Source: Ilumatobacteraceae bacterium
GTDB taxonomy: Bacteria > Actinomycetota > Acidimicrobiia > Acidimicrobiales > Ilumatobacteraceae
Direction of reading: 5' to 3'
DNA length: 64,000 nt
NCBI GenBank assembly: GCA_033344875.1
Contig: JAWPMO010000001.1
Span: forward strand, 1,389,595 to 1,453,594
In this document: piece by piece, positions 22,752-32,188 of the stretch
Numbering within the stretch: position 1 is the first letter of the stretch
Layout of the letters: each line of letters opens with the position of its first letter
Translations under genes and position numbers: made by a program
Notes under the pieces: generated by a model
The model's database searches: none
What the model saw: only the letters and a program-made list of their open reading frames with translations
What the model was told of the DNA's origin: nothing

Positions 22752-25154
22752 TTGACGGCTTCGAACCAACCCATCTCCGGACCCACGGCGATCGATGTCG
22801 CCACGCTCGACCGGCACTTCCGAGCGTCGAACTACCTGTCCGTCGGTCAGATCTACCTGGTCGACAACCCGCTGCTCGACCGGCCGCTCGAGCCGGACGA
22901 CATCAAACGCAGACTCCTCGGGCACTGGGGAACCACCCCGGGCATCAACTTCGTCCTCACCCATCTCCAACGTGCGATCGTGACGCACGACCTCGACCTG
23001 CTCCCGATCATCGGGCCCGGGCACGGCGGGCCGTCGATGCTCGCCAACACCTGGCTCGACGGGTCGTACAGCGAGCTCTACCCCGAGGTTCCGATCTCCG
23101 CCGTGGGGATGCGCCGGCTGTTCCGTCAGTTCTCGTTCCCCCGGGGCGTCCCGAGCCACGTCTCACCGCACACGCCGGGCTCGATCCACGAAGGCGGCGA
23201 ACTCGGCTATTCGCTCGCGCACGCCGTCGGGGCCGTGCTCGACAACCCCGACCTGATCGCGGCGTGCATCGTCGGCGACGGCGAGGCGGAGACCGGACCG
23301 CTGGCGGCGAGTTGGCAGAGCACCGCATTCATCGACCCCGTGGTCGACGGGGCCGTCTTGCCGATCCTGCACCTGAACGACTGGAAGATCGCGAACCCCA
23401 CCGTGCTCGCTCGGCGGACCGAGGCCGAGGTGGTCGACTACTTCGGCTCGATGGGTTGGGACCCGCGCATCGTCACGGTGGGAGAAACAGCTGCCCGCCT
23501 CGATGACCATCGTTCGTTCGCGTCGGTGCTCGATCGTGCGGTCACGGACATCGAGCGGATCCACGCCATCGCCCGGGCCGACGATCGGTCATCCACCGGA
23601 TCGGCACGTTGGCCGATGATCGTGCTGCGTTCGCCCAAGGGTTGGACCGGGCCGGACCTGGTCGACGGCGAGGCGGTCGAGGGCACCTGGCGGTCGCACC
23701 AGGTACCGATCGATCAGGTTCGCGACGAACCCGATCGACGCGAGGCGCTGGAGCGGTGGATGAGGTCGTACGACCCCGAGGAGTTGTTCGATCGGGATGG
23801 TCGGCCACATCCCGACGTCGTCGCCTGGTTGCCGACCGGCGAACGTCGGATCGGCTCGAACCCGCACGCGAACGGGGGGCGACTGCTGGCCGACCTGCCC
23901 CTCCCCGACCACCGGGACCACGCGGTGAGCTGCTCCCGGCCGGGCGAATCGACGAGCGAACCGACCAGCGTGCTCGCCGGGTACCTGCGCGAGGTGATGA
24001 GCATGACCGCCGACTCGCGCAACTTCCGACTGATGGTGCCCGACGAAACCGCCTCCAACCGGCTCGACGAGGTGTTCGAGACCACGGGCAAGCAGTGGCA
24101 GCTCATGCGCCGGCCGGTCGACGAGGGCGCCCACCTGCAATCGGGTGGTCGCGTCATGGAGGTGCTGTCGGAGCACCTGTGCCAAGGCTGGCTCGAGGGC
24201 TACCTCCTGACGGGCCGACACGGACTGTTCTCGTGCTACGAGGCCTTCGTCCACATCGTGGACTCGATGTTCAACCAGCACGCCAAATGGCTCGAGGTCC
24301 ACCGACTGCTCGACTGGCGCGAGCCGATCGCATCGCTGAACTACCTGTTGACGTCACACGTGTGGCGGCAGGACCACAACGGGTTCTCGCACCAGGATCC
24401 GGGCTTCATCGACCTCGTCGCCAACAAGTCGAGCGAGGTGGTCCGCGTCTACCTCCCACCGGATACGAACACCCTGCTCGTCACCATGGACCGCTGCCTC
24501 GCCAGCCGCGACCTCGTGAACGTCGTGGTGTCGGGGAAGCACCCGACCCCCGACTGGTTCGACGCCGACGAGGCAGAGCGTCACTGCGAACGAGGCGTCG
24601 GCCGGCTCGACTTCGCTTGCAGCGACCACGACGGCGAGCCCGACGTCGTACTGGCGTGCGCTGGCGACGTGCCGACGGTCGAGACGCTCGCGGCCGCCGG
24701 CATCCTGCGCGATCGGCTCCCCGACCTCCGGGTCCGGGTGGTGAACGTGGTCGACCTGATGCGCCTGCAGCCGTCGGACGTGCATCCGCACGGACTCCCG
24801 GACGACGAGTTCGACCAGATCTTCACGACGGATGCACCCGTGATCTTCGCGTTCCACGGGTACCCGTGGTCGATCCATCGGCTGTCGTACCGACGCACCA
24901 ACCACCACAACTTCCACGTGCACGGCTACCAGGAGAACGGGTCGACCACGACCCCGTTCGACATGGTCGTCCGCAACGACGTCGATCGGTTCCGGCTGGT
25001 GATCGACGCCATCGAACGTACACCGGCACCGGCGGGAGGGGCAGCCGACCTGCGCGCCGACATGGTCGACGCACGCGAGCGCCACGTGCGACACATCACC
25101 GAGTACGGCATCGACCTTCCCGAGGTCCGCGACTGGCGTTGGGCGTCGCCGTGA
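22752..25154 (+). CDS. xfp: Xylulose-5-phosphate/fructose-6-phosphate phosphoketolase
   Basis: 800 aa, full family length (about 790). A ThDP enzyme splitting xylulose-5-P or fructose-6-P with phosphate into acetyl-phosphate plus a C3 or C4 sugar phosphate. Diagnostic motifs: [20 protein letters not shown] near residue 90, the ThDP region [20 protein letters not shown], and the phosphoketolase signature [21 protein letters not shown] 22752 is the start that gives a normal N-terminus. Its stop overlaps acetate kinase, which turns the acetyl-phosphate into ATP; together they form the classic phosphoketolase bypass. Confidence 0.95.
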   Translation: MTASNQPISGPTAIDVATLDRHFRASNYLSVGQIYLVDNPLLDRPLEPDDIKRRLLGHWGTTPGINFVLTHLQRAIVTHDLDLLPIIGPGHGGPSMLANTWLDGSYSELYPEVPISAVGMRRLFRQFSFPRGVPSHVSPHTPGSIHEGGELGYSLAHAVGAVLDNPDLIAACIVGDGEAETGPLAASWQSTAFIDPVVDGAVLPILHLNDWKIANPTVLARRTEAEVVDYFGSMGWDPRIVTVGETAARLDDHRSFASVLDRAVTDIERIHAIARADDRSSTGSARWPMIVLRSPKGWTGPDLVDGEAVEGTWRSHQVPIDQVRDEPDRREALERWMRSYDPEELFDRDGRPHPDVVAWLPTGERRIGSNPHANGGRLLADLPLPDHRDHAVSCSRPGESTSEPTSVLAGYLREVMSMTADSRNFRLMVPDETASNRLDEVFETTGKQWQLMRRPVDEGAHLQSGGRVMEVLSEHLCQGWLEGYLLTGRHGLFSCYEAFVHIVDSMFNQHAKWLEVHRLLDWREPIASLNYLLTSHVWRQDHNGFSHQDPGFIDLVANKSSEVVRVYLPPDTNTLLVTMDRCLASRDLVNVVVSGKHPTPDWFDADEAERHCERGVGRLDFACSDHDGEPDVVLACAGDVPTVETLAAAGILRDRLPDLRVRVVNVVDLMRLQPSDVHPHGLPDDEFDQIFTTDAPVIFAFHGYPWSIHRLSYRRTNHHNFHVHGYQENGSTTTPFDMVVRNDVDRFRLVIDAIERTPAPAGGAADLRADMVDARERHVRHITEYGIDLPEVRDWRWASP

Positions 25155-26296
25155 ACGTGCTGACCGTCAACGTCGGCGCCGTGACCCTCAAGCTCTCGGT
25201 GGTCGACGACCACGACGAGGAGATCGCATCGACGCATGCCGATCCGTGGGAGGCAGGCGACCAGGGTCCGCTCCACGACCTCCGCGCACGTCTCGACACC
25301 GACGAGGTCACGGTCGACGCGGTCGCACATCGCATCGTGCACGGCGGCCCCTACGAACAGGCCGAGGTGGTCGACGATCGCGTCGAGGCGACGTTGCGAG
25401 CCCTCGCGCCGTTGGCCCCCATGCACCAGGATCGGACGCTCGACGCGATCGCCACCGTCCGGACCATGTTCGCCTCGGTCCCTCACATCGCCTGCTTCGA
25501 CACGACCTTCCACCGGACGATGCCACCGGTCGTCACCACCTATCCCCTCCCTGCGGAGTGGCGCGATCGATGGGATCTTCGGCGCCACGGCTTTCACGGC
25601 CTCTCGCACGCCCATGTCGCTCGCGCTGCCCCGACCATCGCCCGGGTCGACCCCGGCGCTCGGATCATCAGCTGCCATCTCGGCTCCGGCGTATCGGTCT
25701 GTGCCATCCGCGACGGCCGATCGGTCGACACGACCATGGGCGCGACCCCGCTGGAAGGGCCGGCCATGGCGACCCGCAGCGGCTCGGTCGACCCGGGACT
25801 CCTCACCTGGTTGATCGAACACGGCGGGCTCGAACCGGCGAATGTGTCGAACGCGCTGCGACGACGCAGCGGTCTCGCCGCCCTGTCCGGCACCAGCGGC
25901 GACATGCGCGACGTCCTCGAGCAGAAGCGCCTGGGCGACGACCGAGCCACCCTCGCTCTCGGGGTCTACGTGCACCGTCTCCGATCGGCGATCGGGGCGA
26001 TGGCAGCTGCCCTCGACGGGCTGGACGTCCTCGCGTTCACCGGAGGCGTCGGTCAGAACCTGAGTGAGCTGCGCAGAGCGGTGACCGATCGACTGACCCA
26101 CCTCGGCATCCGTGTCGACCCGCTCCTCGACAAGGAGGCGCGAGAGGACGCCGACATCTCGGCACCGGCCGCGGCGAGCTCGACGGTCGTCGTCGCGACC
26201 GCCGAACATCTGACGATGGCCCGTGAGGCCCGAGCGCGAGTCAACGGCACGCAGAGCGCCGCCTCGATCCTGCGGCCACCGAGCCGCGTGGAATGA
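25151..26296 (+). CDS. ackA: Acetate kinase with divergent N-terminal motif
   Basis: 381 aa; GTG 25151 overlaps the phosphoketolase stop (GTGA). ASKHA-fold kinase: [65 protein letters not shown] and [13 protein letters not shown] are all family hallmarks. The first phosphate-binding loop, normally N-x-G-S-S-S-x-K, reads NVGAVTLK here, so the serines are lost while Asn and Lys remain. It converts acetyl-phosphate and ADP to acetate and ATP, giving substrate-level ATP from the bypass. Confidence 0.9.
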   Translation: MNVLTVNVGAVTLKLSVVDDHDEEIASTHADPWEAGDQGPLHDLRARLDTDEVTVDAVAHRIVHGGPYEQAEVVDDRVEATLRALAPLAPMHQDRTLDAIATVRTMFASVPHIACFDTTFHRTMPPVVTTYPLPAEWRDRWDLRRHGFHGLSHAHVARAAPTIARVDPGARIISCHLGSGVSVCAIRDGRSVDTTMGATPLEGPAMATRSGSVDPGLLTWLIEHGGLEPANVSNALRRRSGLAALSGTSGDMRDVLEQKRLGDDRATLALGVYVHRLRSAIGAMAAALDGLDVLAFTGGVGQNLSELRRAVTDRLTHLGIRVDPLLDKEAREDADISAPAAASSTVVVATAEHLTMAREARARVNGTQSAASILRPPSRVE

Positions 26297-26309
26297 TGGA
26301 GACGGCAGC

Positions 26310-27077
26310 GTGGACGAAGGGCACGCCAGGGAGCACATGGAGCAGGATCCGACACATCGCCGCGGCGATATCGATGCCGACAGCCGAACGGGTGGTCGGT
26401 CGGGCGAGTCGACCGAGCATTTCATGCTCCAGCTCCTGGTCTCGCTGGGCACCGACCTCCTGACCGCCCGACCGGGGATCAGCTTCACGTCGAGCGGGCC
26501 ACGCCGGAGCATCCACGCGTCGTCGCCATCGGTCGAAGCGCTCGACCGAACCCAGGTGACCGAAGGCGGGCCGAGCGTCGACGCGTCGACGCTCGGGAAC
26601 AACCAATCCATGAGCTTCTCGACACGGGCAGGAGCCGGCACGCTGGCCCGCCTGGTCGGCGAAGCGGGATACTCCTCGATCCACGCCTTCCCGCTCGGCG
26701 ACACGGGCGACCCACTCGGAGCGCTGACGATCTACGCCCGATCGGCCCGGCTCTCATCCGCCGACGCGACCGTCGTCGAGGCACTCACGCGAGCCGCGTC
26801 GGCGGTGATGGCTCGACTCGGCCCCGGCGCTCCGGCCCTCGCCACCGACCGGACGCCACGCCCGATCGCCGACCTCGCTGCGATGCTCGGCTCGATCGGA
26901 GCGGGCAACGACGAACTGTTCCTCCGCTACTTCGCGACCGGCGGCACCAGTGGCCGAACGCACGTCGACGCCGTCATGGCCGGACAGGTAGAGGGCTCCG
27001 CCGACGACATGGACACGATCGAACATGCGGTCGACGAACTGGTGTCCGAGCACCGGCGGCCGCCCTCCGCCGGTTGA
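26310..27077 (+). CDS. GAF-like sensor protein
   Basis: About 255 aa from GTG 26310, or 246 aa from ATG 26337 (AGGGAG close upstream). The centre resembles a GAF domain (SSIHAFPLGDTGDPLGALTI, LSSADATVVEALTRAASAVM); the C-terminal 70 residues are helical with an ELFLRYFATGG segment. There is no output domain, so it is either a regulator working through protein contacts or a stand-alone sensor. It follows acetate kinase by 14 bp and probably belongs to that operon. Convergent with a GAF-ANTAR gene four bases away. Confidence 0.65.
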   Translation: MDEGHAREHMEQDPTHRRGDIDADSRTGGRSGESTEHFMLQLLVSLGTDLLTARPGISFTSSGPRRSIHASSPSVEALDRTQVTEGGPSVDASTLGNNQSMSFSTRAGAGTLARLVGEAGYSSIHAFPLGDTGDPLGALTIYARSARLSSADATVVEALTRAASAVMARLGPGAPALATDRTPRPIADLAAMLGSIGAGNDELFLRYFATGGTSGRTHVDAVMAGQVEGSADDMDTIEHAVDELVSEHRRPPSAG

Positions 27078-27080
27078 CCG

Positions 27081-27788
27081 TCACTCGCCGTTCGGTAGGC
27101 GAAGCGTCCCGGCGACGATCCGCTCGGCGACATCGCGGAGATGGGAATTGGTGGACCGTGCGTGCCGCCGGAGCATCTCGAAGGCCCGATCGACCGTGAC
27201 GGCGTGATCGCGACTGAGCATGCCCTTCGCCTGCTCGATGATCACACGACTGTCGAGCGCGTCCTGGAGCTGCGTGCTCAACTGCCGGGCCTCGGCGAGG
27301 TGCCCGGCGTGGAGCAGGTAGGCCCCGGCGATGTCGGCCAACACCTGCGCGCTCCCGAGGTCGTCGTCGCTCCACGTTCGCGTCACGTCGTACACGTTGA
27401 CCGAGCCGATCCGGTCACCGTCGACCGTCAGCGGGATGCCGACGACCGTCGCGAGGTCCGCCTGCTCGATGGCCTTGCGATAGTGCGGCCAACGATCCAA
27501 CTCGCCCGGCGACGAGGCGATGACGACGTCTCCGGTGCGGTACGCCTCGACGCACGCCCCAGCCTGGTGTTGATCCTGTATTCGTTCGATCGCCGTGATC
27601 CGCTCGCTCGTGGCCGTCACGAACCGCAGTTCGTCCGAGTCCGTGCGCACCGAGACACCGGCGCCGACCGCTCCGAGAATTGAGCACGCGTGGTCGGTGA
27701 GCTCGTGGAGGACTTCGTCGACCTCGAACTGGCGAGCCATCGTCCTCGCGAATCGCCGCAGCACGGTGAAGAGTTGTTCGGAATCCAA
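27081..27788 (-). CDS. GAF-ANTAR transcription antitermination regulator (paralogue 1)
   Basis: 235 aa. An N-terminal GAF domain (SILGAVGAGVSVRTDSDELR, VGIPLTVDGDRIGSVNVYDV) is followed by a C-terminal ANTAR RNA-binding domain (IEQAKGMLSRDHAVTVDRAF then MLRRHARSTNSHLRD). It binds paired hairpins in nascent RNA to block termination in response to a GAF ligand. The start was set at TTG 27788 by alignment with the neighbouring paralogue (LDSEQLFTVLRRF versus MESVAPLFDLLRRF). A 16-bp element is shared with the paralogue about 80 nt upstream. Confidence 0.85.
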   Translation of the reverse strand: MDSEQLFTVLRRFARTMARQFEVDEVLHELTDHACSILGAVGAGVSVRTDSDELRFVTATSERITAIERIQDQHQAGACVEAYRTGDVVIASSPGELDRWPHYRKAIEQADLATVVGIPLTVDGDRIGSVNVYDVTRTWSDDDLGSAQVLADIAGAYLLHAGHLAEARQLSTQLQDALDSRVIIEQAKGMLSRDHAVTVDRAFEMLRRHARSTNSHLRDVAERIVAGTLRLPNGE

Positions 27789-27870
27789 ATGTCGTCGACC
27801 TCTCGAGATGGCATCACGCGCCCTGGTGGGTACGTGTGCTCCTCGACCCTGCGGATCGGGAGCGATGACC

Positions 27871-27886
27871 GTCCGAGGTCTGGGGA
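27871..27886 (-). promoter_or_regulatory. Shared upstream element of GAF-ANTAR gene 1
   Basis: GTCCCCAGACCTCGGA (minus strand), 83 nt before the TTG start. It differs by one base from the element at 28778-28793 that precedes paralogue 2 at a similar distance. Could be a transcription-factor site or a duplicated promoter piece. Confidence 0.45.
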
Positions 27887-27978
27887 CGACGGACCGCACG
27901 AGGCGGTCCAGCAGCCGAGCAAGCTACCAGACGACGCGTGGACGACCACATCCGGCTCGCGAGAGCACGAACACACCG

Positions 27979-28701
27979 TCACGGACCGCCCTCGGGGATC
28001 GGGATCGTCAGACCCGAGTCGACCACCCCGTGAGCGACGTCGCGCAGACCGAGGTTGTTGCTGCGCGCGTACTTGCGCAGGACCCGGAAGGCGGCATCGA
28101 CGGAGATGGAGTGATCGCGGCTGAGCATCCCCTTTGCCTGCTCGATCACGATTCGACTGTCGAGGGCGTACTGCAACTGCTCGGTGAGCTCGCGGGCCTT
28201 GGCGAGTTCGCCGGCGTGCACGAGGTACGCCGTGGCCACGTCGGCGAGGACGGATGCCGAGGCCATCTCCCCCTCCGTCCAGGTCCTGATCTTGGTGTCG
28301 TAGACGTTGAGTGACCCGATGTGGTGGTCGTCGAGCACCAGGGGGAGTCCGACCACCGACGACAACCCGCTTCGGCGGGCCGCCTCGCGGTAGTGGGGCC
28401 ATTGGTCGAGTTGTTCGATGTCGCTGATCGGCACCGTTTCGCCGCGACGGAACGCCTCGACACACGGCCCCGCCTGGTGCTCGGTCTGGACGTGCTCGAT
28501 GTCGACGAGGAACTGACTCGTCGACGTGATGAAGACGAGTTCGCCGACGTCGTTGACGACCGAGACACCCGCACCGGCCGCGTCGAGAATGGCCATCGCT
28601 CCGTCCCCGAGTTCGTACAGGACGTCGCTGACGTCGAATTGTCTGGTCATCGTGGCGGCGAACCGCCGCAACAGGTCGAACAGCGGAGCTACGGACTCCA
28701 T
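27979..28701 (-). CDS. GAF-ANTAR transcription antitermination regulator (paralogue 2)
   Basis: 240 aa with the same domain order as its neighbour and clear similarity throughout: FDLLRRFAATMTRQFDVSDV, VGLPLVLDDHHIGSLNVYDT, IEQAKGMLSRDHSISVDAAF then RVLRKYARSNN. The two genes run in the same direction with about 190 bp between them and look like a tandem duplication that has diverged. Start ATG 28701. Targets unknown; ANTAR targets are usually RNA leaders elsewhere in the genome. Confidence 0.88.
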   Translation of the reverse strand: MESVAPLFDLLRRFAATMTRQFDVSDVLYELGDGAMAILDAAGAGVSVVNDVGELVFITSTSQFLVDIEHVQTEHQAGPCVEAFRRGETVPISDIEQLDQWPHYREAARRSGLSSVVGLPLVLDDHHIGSLNVYDTKIRTWTEGEMASASVLADVATAYLVHAGELAKARELTEQLQYALDSRIVIEQAKGMLSRDHSISVDAAFRVLRKYARSNNLGLRDVAHGVVDSGLTIPIPEGGP

Positions 28702-28777
28702 CGGATGTCTCCCACCAACGCGAACACAGCGGCGAATGCCGCCGCAGGGCGCGATTACGAGCCGACCTGGCCGGCTG

Positions 28778-28793
28778 TCCGGGGTCTGGGGAC
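28778..28793 (-). promoter_or_regulatory. Shared upstream element of GAF-ANTAR gene 2
   Basis: GTCCCCAGACCCCGGA (minus strand), 76 nt before ATG 28701. The plus strand reads GGGTCTGGGGAC, which also agrees with most of the DosR core GGGNCNNNNGNCCC. Confidence 0.45.
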
Positions 28794-28949
28794 AGTAGAG
28801 CGTCGATGGTGCCTACCACGACAATCTCATCCGATTGTGATCCACACTACGCCGCTCACCCGACGCTCGAACGTCTTCACATCCGCCGGCGTGTGTTTGA
28901 CGAGGATTTCACGAAGTACCAGGTTTCGGCTGCCCTGCGTCGGTGAACC

Positions 28950-29858
28950 GTGGAGGCGACCGACCGATTCCGGACCCCGATCGAGTCGTCGATGCGACAG
29001 CAGCGATGGCACGACGCTCGCTTCGCCCAATCCGCCGCCCAACCCCGTGCCGGAGACATCGTGGTCCTCGACACCCCTCCCGACACCCGACCCGACACCC
29101 GACCCGCAGGCCGAGCGTCGTCCTTCGACGTCGACCGCCTCGCTCGCCGGTATCGACGCACCGGCGCCGTTGCAGCCCGAAACCTGATCGTCGAAGAGTA
29201 CTGCTGGCTCGCAGATCGCTGTGCCCGCCAGTTCGCTCACCGTGGCGAGCCGCTCCCCGACCTGATCCAGGTCGCACGCCTCGGACTGGTCAAGGCCGCC
29301 GAACGCTTCGACCCCGACCGCGGCTCGAAGTTCGAGAGCTTCGCCCGGCCGACGATCACCGGCGAGCTGCGACGGCATTTCCGAGATCGTGCGTGGAGCG
29401 TCTCGGTGCCACGTCGGTGCAAGGATCTCCGACCGCTCGTACGGAGCGCACGCGAACACCTCGAGCAGGAGCTCGGCCGACCGGCGACCGTCGACGAGAT
29501 CGCCGACCTCGTCGACCGTGACCGCGACGAGATCGCAGCGACGATCACGGCCAACGCCGCCTACCGGACGCGACCACTCGATCGGCCGAACGATGACGAC
29601 ACTGGCGGCGGATGGCGACAGCGCCTCGCATCGGACGACACCTGGCCCGGCGACCGTCTCGAAGTGCTCGCCATGGTCAAGCGGCTCGACGACCGCTCTC
29701 GCATGATCGTCTACTGGCACTTCTTCGAGGATCGAACCCAGCGCGACATCGGAACCGAGCTCGGCATCGGCCAGGTCCAGGTGTCCCGGTTGCTCAAGGC
29801 GGCGCTCTCACAGCTCCGATCGACGCTCGAGCCGGCTGTGCCGGCGCCCGCTGCCTGA
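28950..29858 (+). CDS. Sigma factor of the SigB/SigF/SigI (group 3) type
   Basis: 302 aa. Region 2 is LPDLIQVARLGLVKAAERFD then FESFARPTITGELRRHFRDR, the group-3 stress/flagellar hallmark, followed by WSVSVPRRCKDL. Region 3 is LGRPATVDEIADLVDRDRDE and region 4.2 is RTQRDIGTELGIGQVQVSRL. The first 60 residues are an extra Pro/Asp/Arg-rich extension with the repeat DTRPDTRP. GTG 28950 is the longest start; ATG 28992 is an alternative. No anti-sigma gene is adjacent, so control may come from SpoIIE-type partners. It is the obvious candidate to read the GNNT-N16-GGGTAN promoters in this window. Confidence 0.88.
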   Translation: MEATDRFRTPIESSMRQQRWHDARFAQSAAQPRAGDIVVLDTPPDTRPDTRPAGRASSFDVDRLARRYRRTGAVAARNLIVEEYCWLADRCARQFAHRGEPLPDLIQVARLGLVKAAERFDPDRGSKFESFARPTITGELRRHFRDRAWSVSVPRRCKDLRPLVRSAREHLEQELGRPATVDEIADLVDRDRDEIAATITANAAYRTRPLDRPNDDDTGGGWRQRLASDDTWPGDRLEVLAMVKRLDDRSRMIVYWHFFEDRTQRDIGTELGIGQVQVSRLLKAALSQLRSTLEPAVPAPAA

Positions 29859-29875
29859 GCACCCACCTCGGCCGA

Positions 29876-30640
29876 TCAGCCGATCGCGGTGCCGAACAGC
29901 GAACCGATGCCGTAGGTGACGATCGACGCGACGATCACGATCGCCAGCTGCCGCGACGCACCCTGGATCATCGGGCGACCGGACGACCGGCTCACCCAGC
30001 CTCCGACGACCAGACTCGCGAACGCTGTCGACGTCACCGAGGCGACGATCGCGGTGTTGCCGCTGGTGATGAACCACGGCGCGAGCGGCACGATCGCCCC
30101 GGCAACGAACAGCGCGAACGACGACATCGCGGCGACCACCGGTGAGCCGACCTCGCCGGGATCGAACCCGAACACGGTGCGAGCGGTGAAGTCGACGAAC
30201 CGTTTCCCTTCGAGTGGCAGCTCGGTCGACACCCGCTGCGCGGTGTCGGTCGCCAGTCCGCTCGCTTCGAGCTTCGACGTGAGCTCGTCGAGCAGCAACT
30301 TCGGGTTACGGCGGGCGAGCCGGTGGAGTTCGTCCACGATGCCGTCGAACAGCTCGACCTGGCTGCGGACCGAGATCCACTCCCCCGCCGCCATCGAGAA
30401 CGCGCCGGCGATCAAGCTCGCGAGACCGGCGATCCGCACCTCGTCGACCCCGGAGCTGGCTCCGGCGACGGCGAGGATCAAACAGACGTTGGTGACCAGC
30501 CCGTCGTTGACGCCGAGCACCGCAGCGCGAGCCCCGCCCCGCGTGACCGTCGCGACGCGCTCCTGGAGCTGCCGTGCATCACTCCCCGGGTCGGCCGCTT
30601 CGCGCTCGGAGACCGCCGTGTACGGCTGCGCGGCGGTCAT
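29876..30640 (-). CDS. VIT1/CCC1-family membrane transporter
   Basis: 254 aa. The N-terminal helix contains GARAAVLGVNDGLVTNVCLI, the VIT1 hallmark, followed by AGAFSMAAGEWISVRSQVEL. The acidic, Met-containing loop region then leads to three more hydrophobic helices ending VIVASIVTYGIGSLFGTAIG. The family exports or stores Fe2+/Mn2+. Its ATG overlaps the Sec-peroxiredoxin stop (ATGA), so an iron transporter and a peroxide-removing enzyme are co-translated, a sensible anti-Fenton pairing. Confidence 0.85.
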   Translation of the reverse strand: MTAAQPYTAVSEREAADPGSDARQLQERVATVTRGGARAAVLGVNDGLVTNVCLILAVAGASSGVDEVRIAGLASLIAGAFSMAAGEWISVRSQVELFDGIVDELHRLARRNPKLLLDELTSKLEASGLATDTAQRVSTELPLEGKRFVDFTARTVFGFDPGEVGSPVVAAMSSFALFVAGAIVPLAPWFITSGNTAIVASVTSTAFASLVVGGWVSRSSGRPMIQGASRQLAIVIVASIVTYGIGSLFGTAIG

Positions 30641-31101
30641 GAACGGGCCGCCTGCTCGACGTCGGCGATGACGTGGTCGGCGTGTCCGGCGACGTCGGTG
30701 ACGTCGTACGACCGATGGATCACACCGTCGGGGTCGATCAGGAAGCTGAACCGACGCGCGAACCCGGCGAACTTGTCGCCGGGGTCACGGGCGACGCCGT
30801 ACGCACGGGCCACCTGCCGATCGGTGTCGCTCAGGAGCCGGAACGGGAACGCCTGCGCCTCGGCGAACGCGAGGTTCTCGGCGGGCGAGTCGAACGACGC
30901 TCCGAGGACGGTCACATCGAGTTCGGCGAGTCGATCGGCCCTGTCACGCAGGGCCTGGCCTTCGACGGTTCAACCAGGGGTTGCAGCCTTGGGGTACCAC
31001 CACAGCAGCACCCAACCCCCGCGGAGGTCGGCCAGATCGACGACGTCGCCGTGCTGATCGGGCAGCGCAAAGGCGGGTGCGGGGCGTCCAGGCGTCAGCA
31101 T
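30637..31101 (-). CDS. Bcp/AhpC-type peroxiredoxin selenoprotein (Sec44, in-frame UGA)
   Basis: 154 aa read through an in-frame TGA at 30972-30970. The N-terminal half is MLTPGRPAPAFALPDQHGDV to VLLWWYPKAATPG. The UGA then falls exactly where peroxiredoxins have their peroxidatic Cys (YPKADTPGC-T in relatives). The frame continues TVEGQALRDRADRLAELDVT to SFLIDPDGVIHRSYDV. There is no Cys anywhere in the protein, including the +5 resolving position (Gln49), so it is a one-selenol enzyme. A SECIS-like hairpin follows the UGA. Its stop overlaps the VIT1-like gene. Role: reduction of H2O2 or organic peroxides. Conventional annotation would keep only 30637-30915. Confidence 0.9.
30937..30955 (-). 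promoter_or_regulatory. SECIS-like hairpin for Sec44
   Basis: On the minus strand GGCCCTG-CGTGA-CAGGGCC: perfect 7-bp stem, 5-nt loop with GU, beginning 14 nt after the UGA. Same stem length, loop length and GU feature as the UGSC hairpin at 4248-4266. Confidence 0.72.
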
Positions 31102-31179
31102 GGGACGATTCTGCCACCAACCTCCCGCCGAGCGGCCGGGCCGATTGCGAACGCCCCGGTCGCGCGGCGAGACTGCCGC

Positions 31180-32181
31180 ATGGCCGAGATTCGGATGTTC
31201 TCGTCGAAACCATACGACCGGGCTGCGTTCGAGCGGGCCAACGAATCGTTCGGCTTCGACCTCACGTTCCTGAGCGACCGACTGTCCGGTGAGACCGCGC
31301 AGCTCGCCAACGGCGCCGAGGCGGTGTGCGCGTTCGTCAACGACGTCGTGTCGAACGACGTGCTCGAACAGTTCGCGGCCGCCGGGACGCGATGCGTGGC
31401 GTTGCGGTGCGCCGGGTTCAACAACGTCGACCTCGACGCCGCCGACCGACTCGGGATCGAGGTGGTGCGGGTGCCGGCGTACTCGCCCAATGCCGTCGCC
31501 GAGCACACGCTGGCGTTGATCCTCTCGTTGAACCGGGGCATCCATCGGGCGCACGCCCGCGTGCGCGACGGCAACTTCTCGCTCGACGGTCTCGTGGGGT
31601 TCGATCTCGCCGGCAAGACCGCGGCCGTCATCGGAACCGGTCGCATCGGTGCGATCGTGGCCCGGTTGCTCTGGCACCTCCGGTGCGATGTCATCGCCGT
31701 CGACGACTACCGCGACGACCATCTCGTCGAACTCGGCGTCGAGTACACCGACCTCGACACGGCACTCGGCCGCGCCGATCTGGTCACCCTCAACTGTCCG
31801 CTGACCGCCGACACCCACCATCTGATCGACCACGACGCGATCGAGCGCATGCGGCCGGGAGCGATGCTGGTCAACACCGGCCGAGGAGCCCTGATCGACA
31901 CCGCTGCCGCGATCGACGGGCTCAAGTCGGGACAGATCGGTTCGCTCGCGATCGACGTGTACGAAGAGGAGGGCGACCTGTTCTTCGAGGACCGCAGCGC
32001 CGAGGTGATCGGCGACGACGTGTTCGCCCGACTGCTGACGTTCCCGAACGTGCTCGTGACCGCACATCAGGCGTTCCTCACCCACGAGGCGTTGGCGTCG
32101 ATCGCCACGACGACGTTGGAGAACGTCGCAGCGGTCCTGGGCGGCGACGAGTGCGCGAATCGGGTGTCGGCCGCCGGCTGA
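31180..32181 (+). CDS. D-lactate dehydrogenase (2-hydroxyacid dehydrogenase family)
   Basis: 333 aa. The N-terminus MAEIRMFSSKPYDRAAFERA is typical of the LdhA branch. The NAD site is TAAVIGTGRIGAIVARLLWH. Catalytic residues lie in LVNTGRGALIDTAAAID (Arg), YEEEGDLFFEDRS (Glu region) and VLVTAHQAFLTHEAL (His). It reduces pyruvate to D-lactate, regenerating NAD+ when oxygen is short. It is divergent from the Sec-peroxiredoxin, with 78 bp between starts and no clear Shine-Dalgarno sequence. Confidence 0.9.
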   Translation: MAEIRMFSSKPYDRAAFERANESFGFDLTFLSDRLSGETAQLANGAEAVCAFVNDVVSNDVLEQFAAAGTRCVALRCAGFNNVDLDAADRLGIEVVRVPAYSPNAVAEHTLALILSLNRGIHRAHARVRDGNFSLDGLVGFDLAGKTAAVIGTGRIGAIVARLLWHLRCDVIAVDDYRDDHLVELGVEYTDLDTALGRADLVTLNCPLTADTHHLIDHDAIERMRPGAMLVNTGRGALIDTAAAIDGLKSGQIGSLAIDVYEEEGDLFFEDRSAEVIGDDVFARLLTFPNVLVTAHQAFLTHEALASIATTTLENVAAVLGGDECANRVSAAG

Positions 32182-32188
32182 CGGTCCG

